Positions 8,736 to 16,890 of a stretch of DNA of 64,000 bases are shown piece by piece. The first letter of the stretch is position 1; every line of letters begins with the position of its first letter. Source of the DNA: Nocardioides plantarum (GTDB lineage Bacteria; Actinomycetota; Actinomycetes; Propionibacteriales; Nocardioidaceae); contig NZ_VDMS01000001.1 of NCBI RefSeq assembly GCF_006346395.1, forward strand, positions 1,860,001-1,924,000, in the 5' to 3' direction. Below the pieces are notes generated by a model. The model was not told the DNA's origin, made no database searches, and saw only the letters and a program-made list of their open reading frames with translations. The position numbers and the translations under genes were made by a program.

Positions 8736-8760
8736 CACCGCGGACGAGTCGTCCGCGGTG
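8736..8760 (-). promoter_or_regulatory. Perfect hairpin downstream of the B12 box (expression platform candidate)
   Basis: Arms CACCGCGGACGA and TCGTCCGCGGTG are perfectly complementary over 12 bp around one base (folding realistically as about 10 bp with a 5-nt loop). No U-run follows, so it is not a classical terminator. Its first bases overlap the 3' strand of the riboswitch closing stem. Confidence 0.6.
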
Positions 8761-8945
8761 CGCTGGCAGGTATTCGGACTCATGGGCACGGGCCACCTCG
8801 CCCACCTACTGGCCGTCGCTTCCCAGGTCACGTGCGACCCAGTGCTTGATGACGGCGTTCGTTCCCACTCACCGCTGCGGGGCAGTCCCGGAATCACACC
8901 GGGTTCCCTCTTTCGGCGTCCTGACATGGCGTGCCAGGCAGCACC
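8757..8945 (-). promoter_or_regulatory. Cobalamin riboswitch (AdoCbl-type aptamer)
   Basis: Read on the minus strand, the leader contains the B12 box AGTCCGAATACCTGCC (8765-8782), the GGGAACCCGGTGTGATTCCG / GGGACTGCC core, the CCCGCAGCGGTGAG block and GACCTGGGAAGCGACGGCC, all in the order of the cobalamin aptamer. The closing stem can be formed by GGTGC (8941-8945) with GCACC (8757-8761). It should repress the ferredoxin-fhuF-cobN-cobF-cobQ-cobK operon when adenosylcobalamin is plentiful. The divergent aldo/keto reductase gene ends 50 bp away and is not its target. Confidence 0.95.
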
Positions 8946-8993
8946 AGCTGCGTCCCCGAGCATAGACCCGCGGCGCCGACCGGGGGCCGGGTG

Positions 8994-9986
8994 CTACCAG
9001 CGCGAGCCGATCACCGCCGCGAAGTGGCGCTCGTAGAGCTCGCGGACCCCGTCGAGGAGCGGCGCCGGCAGCGGCGCGGCCTCGCCGGCCGCCGCGTTGG
9101 CGCGGGCCTGGGCGGCGTCGCGCGCCCCCGGGATCACGGTGGTGACGCCCGGCTGCTGGGCCACCCAGGCGAGCGCGGCCTGGGCCGGCGTCAGGCCGAG
9201 GTCGGCGGCGGCGACCAGGCGGCTGAACTCCTGCGCGGCCTCGACACCGGTGGCGAAGTCGACGCCCGAGAACGTCTCGCCCACGTCGAACGCCGAGCCG
9301 TCGCGGTTGAACGTGCGGTGGTCGTCGTCGGCGAACGTCGTCGTGGCGTCGTACCGCCCCGAGAGCAGGCCGGAGGCCAGCGGCACCCGGGCGACGATGC
9401 CGACCCCGGCGTCGATGGCCGCGGGCAGCACCCGGTCGAGCGGCTTGAGCCGGAAGGCGTTGAGGATGATCTGCACCGACGCGACCCCCGGCCGCGCGAT
9501 CGCCGCGAGGGCCTGGTCGACCGTCTCGACGCTGACGCCGTACGCCGCGATCGCGCCGGACTCGACCAGCGCGTCGAGCGCCGCGTAGGTCGCGTCGGCC
9601 TCGATCACCTCGGTCGGCGGGCAGTGCAGCTGCACCAGGTCGAGGGTGTCGACCCCGAGGTTGCGGCGCGAGCGGTCGGTCCACTCCCGGAAGGCCGCGG
9701 GGGTGTAGCTCGCGAGCTGCTGCTCGGCGCGGCGGCCCATCTTGGTCGCGACCGTCACCCCGGCGTCGGGGCGCGCGGCGAGGAACGAGCCGATCACCTG
9801 CTCGCTGCGCCCGTCGCCGTAGACGTCGGCGGTGTCGAAGAAGGTCACCCCGGCCTCGACCGCGGCCTCGAGGACGGCATGGGCGTCGGCCTCGCTCACC
9901 TCGCCCCAGTCGGCGCCGAGCTGCCAGGTGCCGAGCCCGAGGACCGACACCTCCCGACCGGTGCGTCCCAGCGTGCGTTGCTCCAT
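8994..9986 (-). CDS. Aldo/keto reductase
   Basis: NAD(P)H-dependent carbonyl reductase of the (beta/alpha)8 family, 330 residues. The catalytic tetrad is visible: Asp and Tyr in FFDTADVYGDGRSE, Lys in VATKMGR and His in LVQLHCPP; the C-terminal VTTVIPGARDAAQARANAAAGE matches the cofactor-binding region. It starts at ATG 9986 and is transcribed toward the riboswitch, whose transcript runs the same way further on. No substrate can be deduced; it is a monocistronic housekeeping-type gene. Confidence 0.9.
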   Translation of the reverse strand: MEQRTLGRTGREVSVLGLGTWQLGADWGEVSEADAHAVLEAAVEAGVTFFDTADVYGDGRSEQVIGSFLAARPDAGVTVATKMGRRAEQQLASYTPAAFREWTDRSRRNLGVDTLDLVQLHCPPTEVIEADATYAALDALVESGAIAAYGVSVETVDQALAAIARPGVASVQIILNAFRLKPLDRVLPAAIDAGVGIVARVPLASGLLSGRYDATTTFADDDHRTFNRDGSAFDVGETFSGVDFATGVEAAQEFSRLVAAADLGLTPAQAALAWVAQQPGVTTVIPGARDAAQARANAAAGEAAPLPAPLLDGVRELYERHFAAVIGSRW

Positions 9987-10087
9987 GGGCCAGTCCTACC
10001 AGGGACGGTCGTCCCTCGAGACCTGGCTCTCGTGTGGGGCGCTCCTGGCCAGGACGCTCGGGCCGGCGCTCCACTACGGTCACACCC

Positions 10088-11224
10088 ATGCGAATTGACG
10101 TCATCAACGTCGGTGACGGCGCGTGCACCGCGGTGGAGAGCTACGTCCCTGATCGCGGGGAGCTCACGATCATCGACTGCGGGACACACCCTCATTCCAA
10201 GGTGGTCACCACGCCCGGCGTCGCGGCTGCCGCTCATCTGGGCGGACGACTCACGGACCTGGACACGATCGTCGTGACCCACTTCGACACCGACCACTGG
10301 CATGGTCTGCTCGAGCTCGCCGACTTCTACGGCGCCCGCGAGACGGCGAGGAAGGCCATCACCCTCCGCTATCCCGGGATGCCCGACCTCGGCGAGCGCG
10401 TGTCGGCCAGGCAGGCCCGGGCGGGCCTGATGGCGCTGATCTCGACGCGTGACGACGACCCCCTCAATCTCGTCAGGCTGAAGACCGCGTGGGAGCAGGT
10501 CGGCAGTGTCAGCGCCGTTCCGCTCTACCGCGGTGACGTCTTCGACGCGAACGGTCGCCAGTGGCGCGTCCATTGGCCCCCGAGGCAGGTCGACGTCACG
10601 CGAGGCAAGAAGTACGCGGCAGCGATCCGAGAGGTTCTCGACCTCGCCGACGACATGGCCGCCGACGGATACACGAAGCTCCGTGACCAGTTCGAGGAGG
10701 CCTACGGCGCCTGGGAGGAGTTCGAGGACCAACCGGACGCCATCGAGGCCGTTCCACACGATGCGGACCCGCGATCGGAGGAGGAACCCGTCGATCCTGA
10801 GGACGAGGCAGATCTCGACCAGGACGACGACGAGGACGTCGACCTGGACCACGTGCCCGAGAAGCACCGCGCCGAGTTCCGCCGATTGGTCGCCAAGCTG
10901 GACGGCCTCGACAACTACTTCAGCCTCGTGCTCTCGGTCGACGACCAGTTCATCGTCTTCGGGGACATCGAGGGGACCGCGCTTCGCGCGGTGGTGACCG
11001 AGACCCGACCGGAGTTCGCGCTCGCGGGCCACTACGGGGTCATGCTCGCTCCCCACCACGGGTCCCATGTCGCGCACGCCTCGCGGCTTCCGGCGGCCGA
11101 CCTCTGCATCTGCCAGAGCGGCTCGAAGCACCAGGGCAAGAACAGACTCCACGAACTCCGCCACTCGAGCGCGTGCCACCCGAGCACCTGGGAGTGCGGA
11201 ACGATCTGCGTCACCACCTGGTGA
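10088..11224 (+). CDS. Stand-alone ComEC-like metallo-beta-lactamase-fold protein
   Basis: 378-residue soluble MBL-fold hydrolase of the ComEC/Rec2 type without the membrane channel part. It has IIDCGTH near residue 28, the metal motif THFDTDH at 64-70 and a late HHGSHVAH near 323. An unusual, strongly acidic stretch (roughly residues 225-262, DPEDEADLDQDDDEDVDLD) sits between the two halves of the fold. The ATG at 10088 is taken because the family starts right at MRIDVINVGDGA; no Shine-Dalgarno is evident, so it may be leaderless. Codon use is less GC-extreme than its neighbours. Substrate unknown; nucleic acid or nucleotide hydrolysis is possible from the family. Confidence 0.75.
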   Translation: MRIDVINVGDGACTAVESYVPDRGELTIIDCGTHPHSKVVTTPGVAAAAHLGGRLTDLDTIVVTHFDTDHWHGLLELADFYGARETARKAITLRYPGMPDLGERVSARQARAGLMALISTRDDDPLNLVRLKTAWEQVGSVSAVPLYRGDVFDANGRQWRVHWPPRQVDVTRGKKYAAAIREVLDLADDMAADGYTKLRDQFEEAYGAWEEFEDQPDAIEAVPHDADPRSEEEPVDPEDEADLDQDDDEDVDLDHVPEKHRAEFRRLVAKLDGLDNYFSLVLSVDDQFIVFGDIEGTALRAVVTETRPEFALAGHYGVMLAPHHGSHVAHASRLPAADLCICQSGSKHQGKNRLHELRHSSACHPSTWECGTICVTTW

Positions 11225-11334
11225 CCTGGGCCCACGACACGGTCCGCGGCCGTGGGATGCCCGGCCGACGCGACCGTCGTCGACGAGGTTGACGGAGTAC
11301 GTCGGCACCTCCGCCGTCATGACGCCGCAGGGCG

Positions 11335-12567
11335 TCAGCGACCGGCGGGGACGCGGAGCGCCTGTCGGTTGAGGCCCCACACGAGCAGGGCGATGCTCAG
11401 GGCGGCGACGCCACCGATGAGGACGGCGTTCCAGCCACCGACGTGCCAGAGCAGCCCGGCTGCCGCGGAGCCGATCGCTCCGCCGATGAAGTTGCTGGTG
11501 ATGAAGGCGGTGTTCATCCGGCTGCGCGCCGCTGGGTCGATGCTCAGCAACCGGGTCTGGCTCAGGACCATGGTCGCCTGGACGGCGACGTCGAACGCGA
11601 CGATGGCGATGAGGAGCACGACGATCGAGTCGCTGCCCACGGCGGCCAGCGCGAGCGAGGCGATGCCCAGGACCAGGGCCGCCCCCGCGACCGGCACGGA
11701 CAGGCCGCGGTCGTGCAGCCGCCCAGCGCGTTGGGCGATCAGGGCGCCGGCCAGGCCCGCGAGCCCGACGAGGCCGATGGTGGAGAGCGAGTAGGAGAAC
11801 GGCGGGGCCGTGAGCAGGAAGGTCAGCGCGGTCCAGAACAAGGTGAAGGTGCCGAACGTCGCCGCCCCGAGCACCAGGGTGACCGGCACGGCTCGTCGAC
11901 TGGCGATGGCCGTGAAGACCGACCGCAGCAACGAGGCGTAGGAGATGGCGGGCCGCGCCGGGAGCGCGGGGATGACCCGGGCCATCGTCAGGGCCAGCGC
12001 CCAGGAGACCACCGCGGCGATGACGTAGATGGCGCGCCAGCCGAGCAGGTCGGCGACGATCCCGCTGACGGTGCGCGACAGCAGGATCCCGACCAGTGCG
12101 CCGGAGGCGATGGTGCCGACCACCCGCCCACGCTCCGCCGGATCGGCCAGCTCGCTGGCCAGGGGGATCAGCAGCTGGGCCCCCACGGCCGTGGAGCCCA
12201 CCAGCAGCAGGGCCACGAAGAGGGTGGCCCAGCTGGGCGCGACCGCAGCGCCGCCGAGCGCCAGACCGGAGACCGCCATGACCAGCGGGATGAGCCGCTT
12301 GCGATTGAGCACGTCGCCGAGCGGGACCAGCAGGAAGATCCCCACGGCGTACCCGACCTGGGTCACCGTCACGAGGAGCCCGGCCAAGGCCGTCGGAACG
12401 TCCAGGGAGCCGGCGATCTCGTCGAGCAACGGTTGTGCCCAGTAGAGGTTGCCCACCGCCGCGGCCCCGGCGACGGCGAACAGCAACGTCCTGCTGCGGG
12501 TCATGCGCTGGCTCTGGGGTCGGTCGTGCTCGAGACCGTCGGCAGGTGGTGCTGATGGAGATGACAT
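11335..12567 (-). CDS. MFS transporter
   Basis: Twelve-helix major facilitator permease of 410 residues. The first cytoplasmic loop carries the MFS motif variant LLVPLGDVLNRKRLIPLVM, and repeats of long hydrophobic segments cover the rest. GGGAAG precedes the ATG at 12567 by a suitable distance. It resembles drug/arabinose-type exporters, but the cargo cannot be read from sequence. It stands alone; a GACGCC-GCAG-GGCGTC hairpin at 11321-11336 overlaps its stop. Confidence 0.88.
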   Translation of the reverse strand: MSSPSAPPADGLEHDRPQSQRMTRSRTLLFAVAGAAAVGNLYWAQPLLDEIAGSLDVPTALAGLLVTVTQVGYAVGIFLLVPLGDVLNRKRLIPLVMAVSGLALGGAAVAPSWATLFVALLLVGSTAVGAQLLIPLASELADPAERGRVVGTIASGALVGILLSRTVSGIVADLLGWRAIYVIAAVVSWALALTMARVIPALPARPAISYASLLRSVFTAIASRRAVPVTLVLGAATFGTFTLFWTALTFLLTAPPFSYSLSTIGLVGLAGLAGALIAQRAGRLHDRGLSVPVAGAALVLGIASLALAAVGSDSIVVLLIAIVAFDVAVQATMVLSQTRLLSIDPAARSRMNTAFITSNFIGGAIGSAAAGLLWHVGGWNAVLIGGVAALSIALLVWGLNRQALRVPAGR

Positions 12568-12713
12568 GGGGCTTCCCGTGATCGACCTGTCGCCGCCACG
12601 GCATCGGGGTGTCTAGCCGGCCGTGGCTGCTGCAGCGCGTGAGCAGGTCCCGGTGCGGACCCACGAGGGGGCCAACGCCCTGCCCCTCGGAAACATGCCG
12701 GCTCGGCGTCCGA

Positions 12714-13385
12714 TCACCTGTCGACCCAGACGAGTCCCAGCTGGCGGATGGTCTCCGCGCCGGGTATGCCGTCGGCCCTGCGAGCCTTCCAGCCGCGTGA
12801 GCCCTGAAAGGCGGCGCACGCGACCATGGTGTGGATCCCGAAGGTCCCGGTGGGCCCGGCCCCGATGGAGTAGCCCCTGGCCATCAGCGCGAGCTGGAGG
12901 TTCCAGACGCTGTCGGAGTCGGCCTGGTACAGGTGCATCTTGCTCCGGTAGACCTTGCGGTTCTGCTTGTAGCCGGGGCGGGTGCTGGCCCTGAGAGTGA
13001 CGGGGAGGGCGCCGCTCGGGCAGGCCTCGATCCATCCGCGGTAGCGCAGGTTCCACTTCGTCTGGAAGACGTCCCACCGGACCCGGTCGATCTTGCCTCG
13101 GCGCAGGATGTCGGTGGACCACACGAACCCGCCCTCGACGGCGAACACGGCGTGGCCCGAGCCGCTGGTCCCGGAGCCGTAGTAGGCGATCGATCCCGGC
13201 GGTGGGGGCATGGTGACGTGCTTGGACCGTGGGGGGATCGAGTTGAAGGCGAGGCGTGCCGAGGCGCCGAATCCGGGGGCGCCGACGCACTGGCGGGAGA
13301 ACACCTGGCACCAGCGGTACCAGTCGCGCGAGGGCTGGTGGTGCTGGCTGATGGCGTAGGCCTTGGCCTGTTCGAAGGTACGCAT
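12714..13385 (-). CDS. CHAP/NlpC-like and peptidoglycan-binding domain protein
   Basis: 223-residue protein with two parts. Residues about 1-110 hold a Cys in WYRWCQVFSRQC and a His in GSGHAVFAVEGG, the spacing of a CHAP/NlpC-type papain-fold amidase; residues about 150-223 (LQLALMARGYSIGAGPTG, FQGSRGW, IPGAETIRQLG) match a PG_binding_1 repeat. No signal peptide is visible, which is typical of endolysins or of effectors exported in other ways. The start overlaps the stop of the upstream membrane-protein gene by one base, so the two form one unit. Catalytic activity is inference. Confidence 0.65.
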   Translation of the reverse strand: MRTFEQAKAYAISQHHQPSRDWYRWCQVFSRQCVGAPGFGASARLAFNSIPPRSKHVTMPPPPGSIAYYGSGTSGSGHAVFAVEGGFVWSTDILRRGKIDRVRWDVFQTKWNLRYRGWIEACPSGALPVTLRASTRPGYKQNRKVYRSKMHLYQADSDSVWNLQLALMARGYSIGAGPTGTFGIHTMVACAAFQGSRGWKARRADGIPGAETIRQLGLVWVDR

Positions 13386-14602
13386 CAGGTGTGGTCCCTC
13401 TCCGGCACGTCTCCGTCGACCTCGGTGCCGTCATCCTGGACGGGCTCGCCCTCGCCGTCGGCCACGGGGTTGTCCCTGAGGTCGTCCTCGGGGGTCTCGT
13501 CGAACGGGCCGGGTTCGCCCATGACGTCCTGCCCACCACCGAGAGGTGGTGTGGTCGCGGTGGTCGGCGGCTGAGTGGGGTCCGCAGGCTGGTCCGGCGA
13601 CGGGGCCACCGGCTCGCCGGAGGGAGTCTCGGGGTCCTTGGAGGACATCCCGTCGAGAATGCTCTGCGCCTTCTGGTCGACGAGCCGGGTGAAGATCTGC
13701 TGACCGGCCCCGAAGAGGAACGCGTAGGCGAGGATCTGCCCCTGGGAGTCGAGGGCCGACAGGCCCGGGATGAACTCGCCGTGCACGAGCACCAGGCCGG
13801 TGACCGCCGTCAGGGCGCCGAGAGGGGCCTTCAGGATGGCGAGCGCGACGGGCGCGTCGTAGGGGGTCGAGGTGCCACGGAGGTTGCGCAGGCTGAAGAC
13901 CGCGGACAGCAGCCCTCCGAGCAGTCCCATCAGGGCGACGATGAGGATGTCGGCTCCGGTGGGTCCGTTCGCGTCGTTCGCGGAGGGGCAGGCTGTGGTC
14001 GCGACCGCTGTGCTCAGGGTGCTGTCGGGTGCGTCCGTCACGAAGCAGAGAGGGACCAGCGCCGGCTTCAGGTACACCACGACGAGGGTGAGGGCCATGG
14101 CCAGCGCGACGGCTGCGGCGGCCAACAGGGTGATGTTGCGGAAGCTGCGAAGTCGCTGGTGCTGCTCGTCGGTCGCTTCGTAGCCGTCCTCGACGAGCCG
14201 ACGCAGGATCGCGCGAACGGCACGAGGATCCTTGCCGGTGAAGGCGTCGGCTCCCAGGCGGCGCGGGTCGTCACGACGAAGTGCGCTCTGGACTCGTGCG
14301 ACCGCTCTCGGCACCTCTGCTGCCAGGCCGTCGTCGTCGTACACGTCGATGATCGCGACGCGGGCGGCGTGGAGGTAGTGGTAGGCGGACTCGATCTGCG
14401 TGCCGCGCCACCAGTTGGCGGGCCAGCCGTCGAGCTTCACCGTCCCGGCTGCCGTGCCACGCGCGCGTTCCAGCGATACCCGCACCCCGTCCATGGCCGC
14501 GAGCTGTTCCGGGGTGAGCTCACCGGCTGCCGCCACCCGAAGCTCGGCGTCCATCACCTCGACGCTGGAGAGCACCTGAGGGAGCACGTTGCGCCTGAAC
14601 AT
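13385..14602 (-). CDS. Membrane protein of unknown function with proline-rich acidic tail
   Basis: 405 residues, not recognised. The N-terminal 150 residues are soluble and include WPANWWRGTQIESAYHYLHAARV; four hydrophobic segments follow (about 155-177, 218-240, 250-275 and 285-308). The last 80 residues are a Pro/Asp/Glu/Thr-rich tail ending GDVPERDHT. Coupled by a TGATG overlap to the peptidoglycan-binding gene, so the pair likely works together at the envelope. Base composition is slightly lower in GC than the flanks. Confidence 0.6.
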   Translation of the reverse strand: MFRRNVLPQVLSSVEVMDAELRVAAAGELTPEQLAAMDGVRVSLERARGTAAGTVKLDGWPANWWRGTQIESAYHYLHAARVAIIDVYDDDGLAAEVPRAVARVQSALRRDDPRRLGADAFTGKDPRAVRAILRRLVEDGYEATDEQHQRLRSFRNITLLAAAAVALAMALTLVVVYLKPALVPLCFVTDAPDSTLSTAVATTACPSANDANGPTGADILIVALMGLLGGLLSAVFSLRNLRGTSTPYDAPVALAILKAPLGALTAVTGLVLVHGEFIPGLSALDSQGQILAYAFLFGAGQQIFTRLVDQKAQSILDGMSSKDPETPSGEPVAPSPDQPADPTQPPTTATTPPLGGGQDVMGEPGPFDETPEDDLRDNPVADGEGEPVQDDGTEVDGDVPERDHT

Positions 14603-14688
14603 CTCTCAACCCCGTCCGCGAGCCTCCCCTCGAGGGTCGACGTCACGACGGCCGGGCGCCATAGTCATCCGGGGCTATGCCCGGGGGG

Positions 14689-14765
14689 TCATTCTGTCGC
14701 TTCGCGACCCTCCGCGGCCTCGTCGGTCAAGGAGGCCAGGCGGTTGGTCTCGCCGGCGAGCTGTT
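14689..14765 (-). pseudogene. Crotonase-family C-terminal remnant
   Basis: On the minus strand, just past the SDR stop at 14779, a short frame reads LAGETNRLASLTDEAAEGRE and stops at 14689. This closely matches the intact MenB C-terminal segment LFAGETTRLAYMTDEAAEGR encoded at about 37040-37100, with a nucleotide match over about 50 bp. It has no start and no upstream body, so it is best read as the tail of a lost enoyl-CoA hydratase-type gene. Chance similarity is unlikely but the parent gene is unknown. Confidence 0.55.
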
Positions 14766-14778
14766 ACTGACGGTGCGG

Positions 14779-15570
14779 TCACACCGTGAAGCGGCCGCCG
14801 TTGCTCAGCAGGACGGCACCCACGACGTTGGAGGCGCCGGGAGAGGCGAGGTAGCAGATGCTGTCCGCGAGCTCCTCGGCACTGGCGTAGCCGACGGCGC
14901 CGCTGGCGGCCAAGGCCTGTCGCACCGCGGCTGGCGTCCGCGCCGCCATCGGGGTGTCGACGGGCCCGGGCGCCACGGTGTTGACGCCGATGCCGAAGGC
15001 GATCGCCTCCTTGGCGACCGACTGGGTCAGGGCGTGGACGCCGGCCTTGGAGGCGGCGTAGTGCGGATATCCGACGAGCGTGTCGAACGCGGCACTCGAG
15101 CCCACGGTGACGATTCGCCCGGCCCCGGCGGGGCGCATCGAGCGCACCGCTGCGCGGAGCACGTGGAAGGTGCCGTCGAGGTTGACCGCCATCACCCGGC
15201 GCCACGCCTCGTCGGTGAGGGACGTCGTGACGTCGACCGGCTCACCGCTGGCCTGCGCCTGGAGGATGCGCCCCTTGGCCTCGGGGTCGTCGATCCCGGC
15301 TGCGTGCACGACGACGTCGATGCGCCCGTGCCGCCCCACCACCTCGGCGAAGGCGGCGTCGACCTGCTCGGACTCGGTCACGTCGACCGCGGCTGCGAAC
15401 CCGGCGCCCCCCAGGGAGCACGAGACGCCCTCCGCACCCGCCAGCACGACGTCGAGCACGTGGACCGCGGCACACCCCTCGGCTGCGAGCCGACGCGCGA
15501 CGGCGGCACCGATGCCGGAGCCACCGCCGACGACGACGGCCACCTGGTCCTGGAAGCGGGGGTGCGTCAC
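14779..15570 (-). CDS. SDR family oxidoreductase
   Basis: 263-residue NAD(P)-dependent short-chain dehydrogenase. The cofactor motif GGGSGIGAAVA is near residue 15, VVHAAGIDDP replaces the usual NNAG as the structural motif, Ser in VGSSAAF and the YPHYAASKAG Tyr/Lys pair form the active site, and VAPGPVDTPM follows. A GTG start at 15570 overlaps the stop of the substrate-binding protein gene as GTGA. It is cotranscribed with the importer's binding protein and is under the GAACTGAATTCAGTTC-type operator at 16745. It probably oxidises a hydroxyacyl-CoA or alcohol intermediate. Confidence 0.88.
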   Translation of the reverse strand: MTHPRFQDQVAVVVGGGSGIGAAVARRLAAEGCAAVHVLDVVLAGAEGVSCSLGGAGFAAAVDVTESEQVDAAFAEVVGRHGRIDVVVHAAGIDDPEAKGRILQAQASGEPVDVTTSLTDEAWRRVMAVNLDGTFHVLRAAVRSMRPAGAGRIVTVGSSAAFDTLVGYPHYAASKAGVHALTQSVAKEAIAFGIGVNTVAPGPVDTPMAARTPAAVRQALAASGAVGYASAEELADSICYLASPGASNVVGAVLLSNGGRFTV

Positions 15571-16730
15571 TGCTGGGGCGACTGGAAGCCGCCCTCGGCG
15601 ACGTACTTGCCATCCTTGACCTCGACGCGTACGACGGCGTCGGTGCCGAGGTGATCATCGGCACTGAACGCGAACGGCGGCGCCACGCCGGTCTCGATGT
15701 CGGTCGCCTTGGCGATCGCTGCGGTGATGCTCTCCTTGGTGATGTCGCCGTCGATCGTCTTGAGGATCTCGCCGAACGCCTTCGCGCTCGCGTAGGCCGA
15801 CAGCGAGTAGAAGTCGAGTGCGGAGTCGGGAGCGTACTTCTTCATCGCGTCCCGGTACTCCTGCACGGCCGGGTCGTCCGAGTTGACCGGGAGGGTCAGC
15901 GCGACCGCACGGAAGCCCTCGGCGTTCTTGCCGGCGAGCTCGATGGTGGACTCGGTGGCGGCGGGCGAGTAGCCGTAAGCCGGGACGTCGACACCCTGCA
16001 GGGCGACCTCGTTGAGGTAGGCGGCCGCCTCCTGGGGAGGCAGGATCAGCAGCACGCCGTCCGGGGACTTGCTCTTGACCTGGTTGACGATGGGGGCGTA
16101 GTCGGTCGTACCGATCTTGACGACGACCTCGCTGGCGTCGATGCCGAGCTTCTTGCCGTGCTCCATGGCGACGGTCGAGACGTTGGCGAAGGCGTCCGGG
16201 TCGTCACGCACGACGAGGAGGTCCTTGACGCCCGCCTCGACGGCCCAGTCCACGGCAGACTCGGCCTGGTCCTCGTAGAGCGCCTGGGTCCCGTAGAGCC
16301 CGTCCCGAGGCGGGTCGTACCAGGACGCGGAGCCGCCGTAGGTCCCGAAGATCGGGACCTTGCTCTGGTCGAGCACGAACGGGAAGGTCGCCTCCGTGGT
16401 AGCGGTGCCGTTGGTGGCCACGATGGCGTCGACCTTGTCGCGAGCGACCAGGTCACGGGCGATCTGAAGGGTCTGCTGTGGATCGAACGCGTTGTCCTTC
16501 GTGATGAACTTGACCTTCTGGCCGTCGATGCCACCGGTCGCGTTGAGCTGCTTGAAGTAGACGGTCGCGCCGACCTCCTGAGGGGTCCCCGAGGCCGCCT
16601 GGGGTCCGCTCAGCGGGTACCACGCGCCCAGCGTGATCTGGTCGTCGGCGTCGGAGGAACCGCCGCCGCCACATGCAGCCGTGAGCGCTGCCACCGCAGT
16701 CAGAGCCACGGCGAGACGAGTCCTGCGCAT
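15567..16730 (-). CDS. Branched-chain-amino-acid-type ABC substrate-binding lipoprotein
   Basis: Periplasmic-binding-type lipoprotein of the LivJ/K (Peripla_BP_6) family, 387 residues. MRRTRLAVALTAVAALTAAC gives a signal peptide with lipobox TAAC and lipidated Cys20, followed by a GGGGSS linker and the ITLGAWYPLSGPQAASG start of the mature domain. The ATG at 16730 is chosen because the signal peptide begins there; a longer frame upstream runs into the operator. It is far from the permease/ATPase genes (31-36 kb) but shares their operator, so it is their probable partner for uptake of the pathway substrate. Confidence 0.9.
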   Translation of the reverse strand: MRRTRLAVALTAVAALTAACGGGGSSDADDQITLGAWYPLSGPQAASGTPQEVGATVYFKQLNATGGIDGQKVKFITKDNAFDPQQTLQIARDLVARDKVDAIVATNGTATTEATFPFVLDQSKVPIFGTYGGSASWYDPPRDGLYGTQALYEDQAESAVDWAVEAGVKDLLVVRDDPDAFANVSTVAMEHGKKLGIDASEVVVKIGTTDYAPIVNQVKSKSPDGVLLILPPQEAAAYLNEVALQGVDVPAYGYSPAATESTIELAGKNAEGFRAVALTLPVNSDDPAVQEYRDAMKKYAPDSALDFYSLSAYASAKAFGEILKTIDGDITKESITAAIAKATDIETGVAPPFAFSADDHLGTDAVVRVEVKDGKYVAEGGFQSPQQ

Positions 16731-16744
16731 CGAAAACCTCCGTC

Positions 16745-16760
16745 GAGTTGAGTTCACTTC
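16745..16760. promoter_or_regulatory. TetR-type operator, site 1 (binding-protein promoter)
   Basis: GAGTTGAGTTCACTTC, 12 of 16 matches to the palindromic consensus GAACTGAATTCAGTTC, located 15 bp upstream of the binding-protein start. Confidence 0.7.
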
Positions 16761-16858
16761 AGGAGTGTAAGGACGGCTTCGGTGTGATGGCAACCACAAC
16801 GGCGCAGCGGTCTAGAGCGACCCCCGCGGATGACATCCGACGCATTCACACGTAACGT

Positions 16859-16874
16859 GAGTTGAACTCAGTTC
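16859..16874. promoter_or_regulatory. TetR-type operator, site 2 (divergent SDR promoter)
   Basis: GAGTTGAACTCAGTTC, 13 of 16 matches to the consensus. It overlaps the expected start of transcription for the SDR gene: TGACAT (16831) and TAACGT (16853) are spaced 16 bp as -35 and -10 candidates. Confidence 0.75.
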
Positions 16875-16890
16875 ATGAAAGGTGGCGACG

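Noticed and set aside
11321-11336. GACGCC/GGCGTC hairpin as terminator of the MFS gene
   Set aside because: Only six base pairs, overlapping the stop codon and no U-run; too weak in this GC context to list as a feature.
12714-14602. Prophage remnant
   Set aside because: One peptidoglycan-binding gene and one membrane gene without integrase, capsid, portal or attachment repeats do not support a prophage call.
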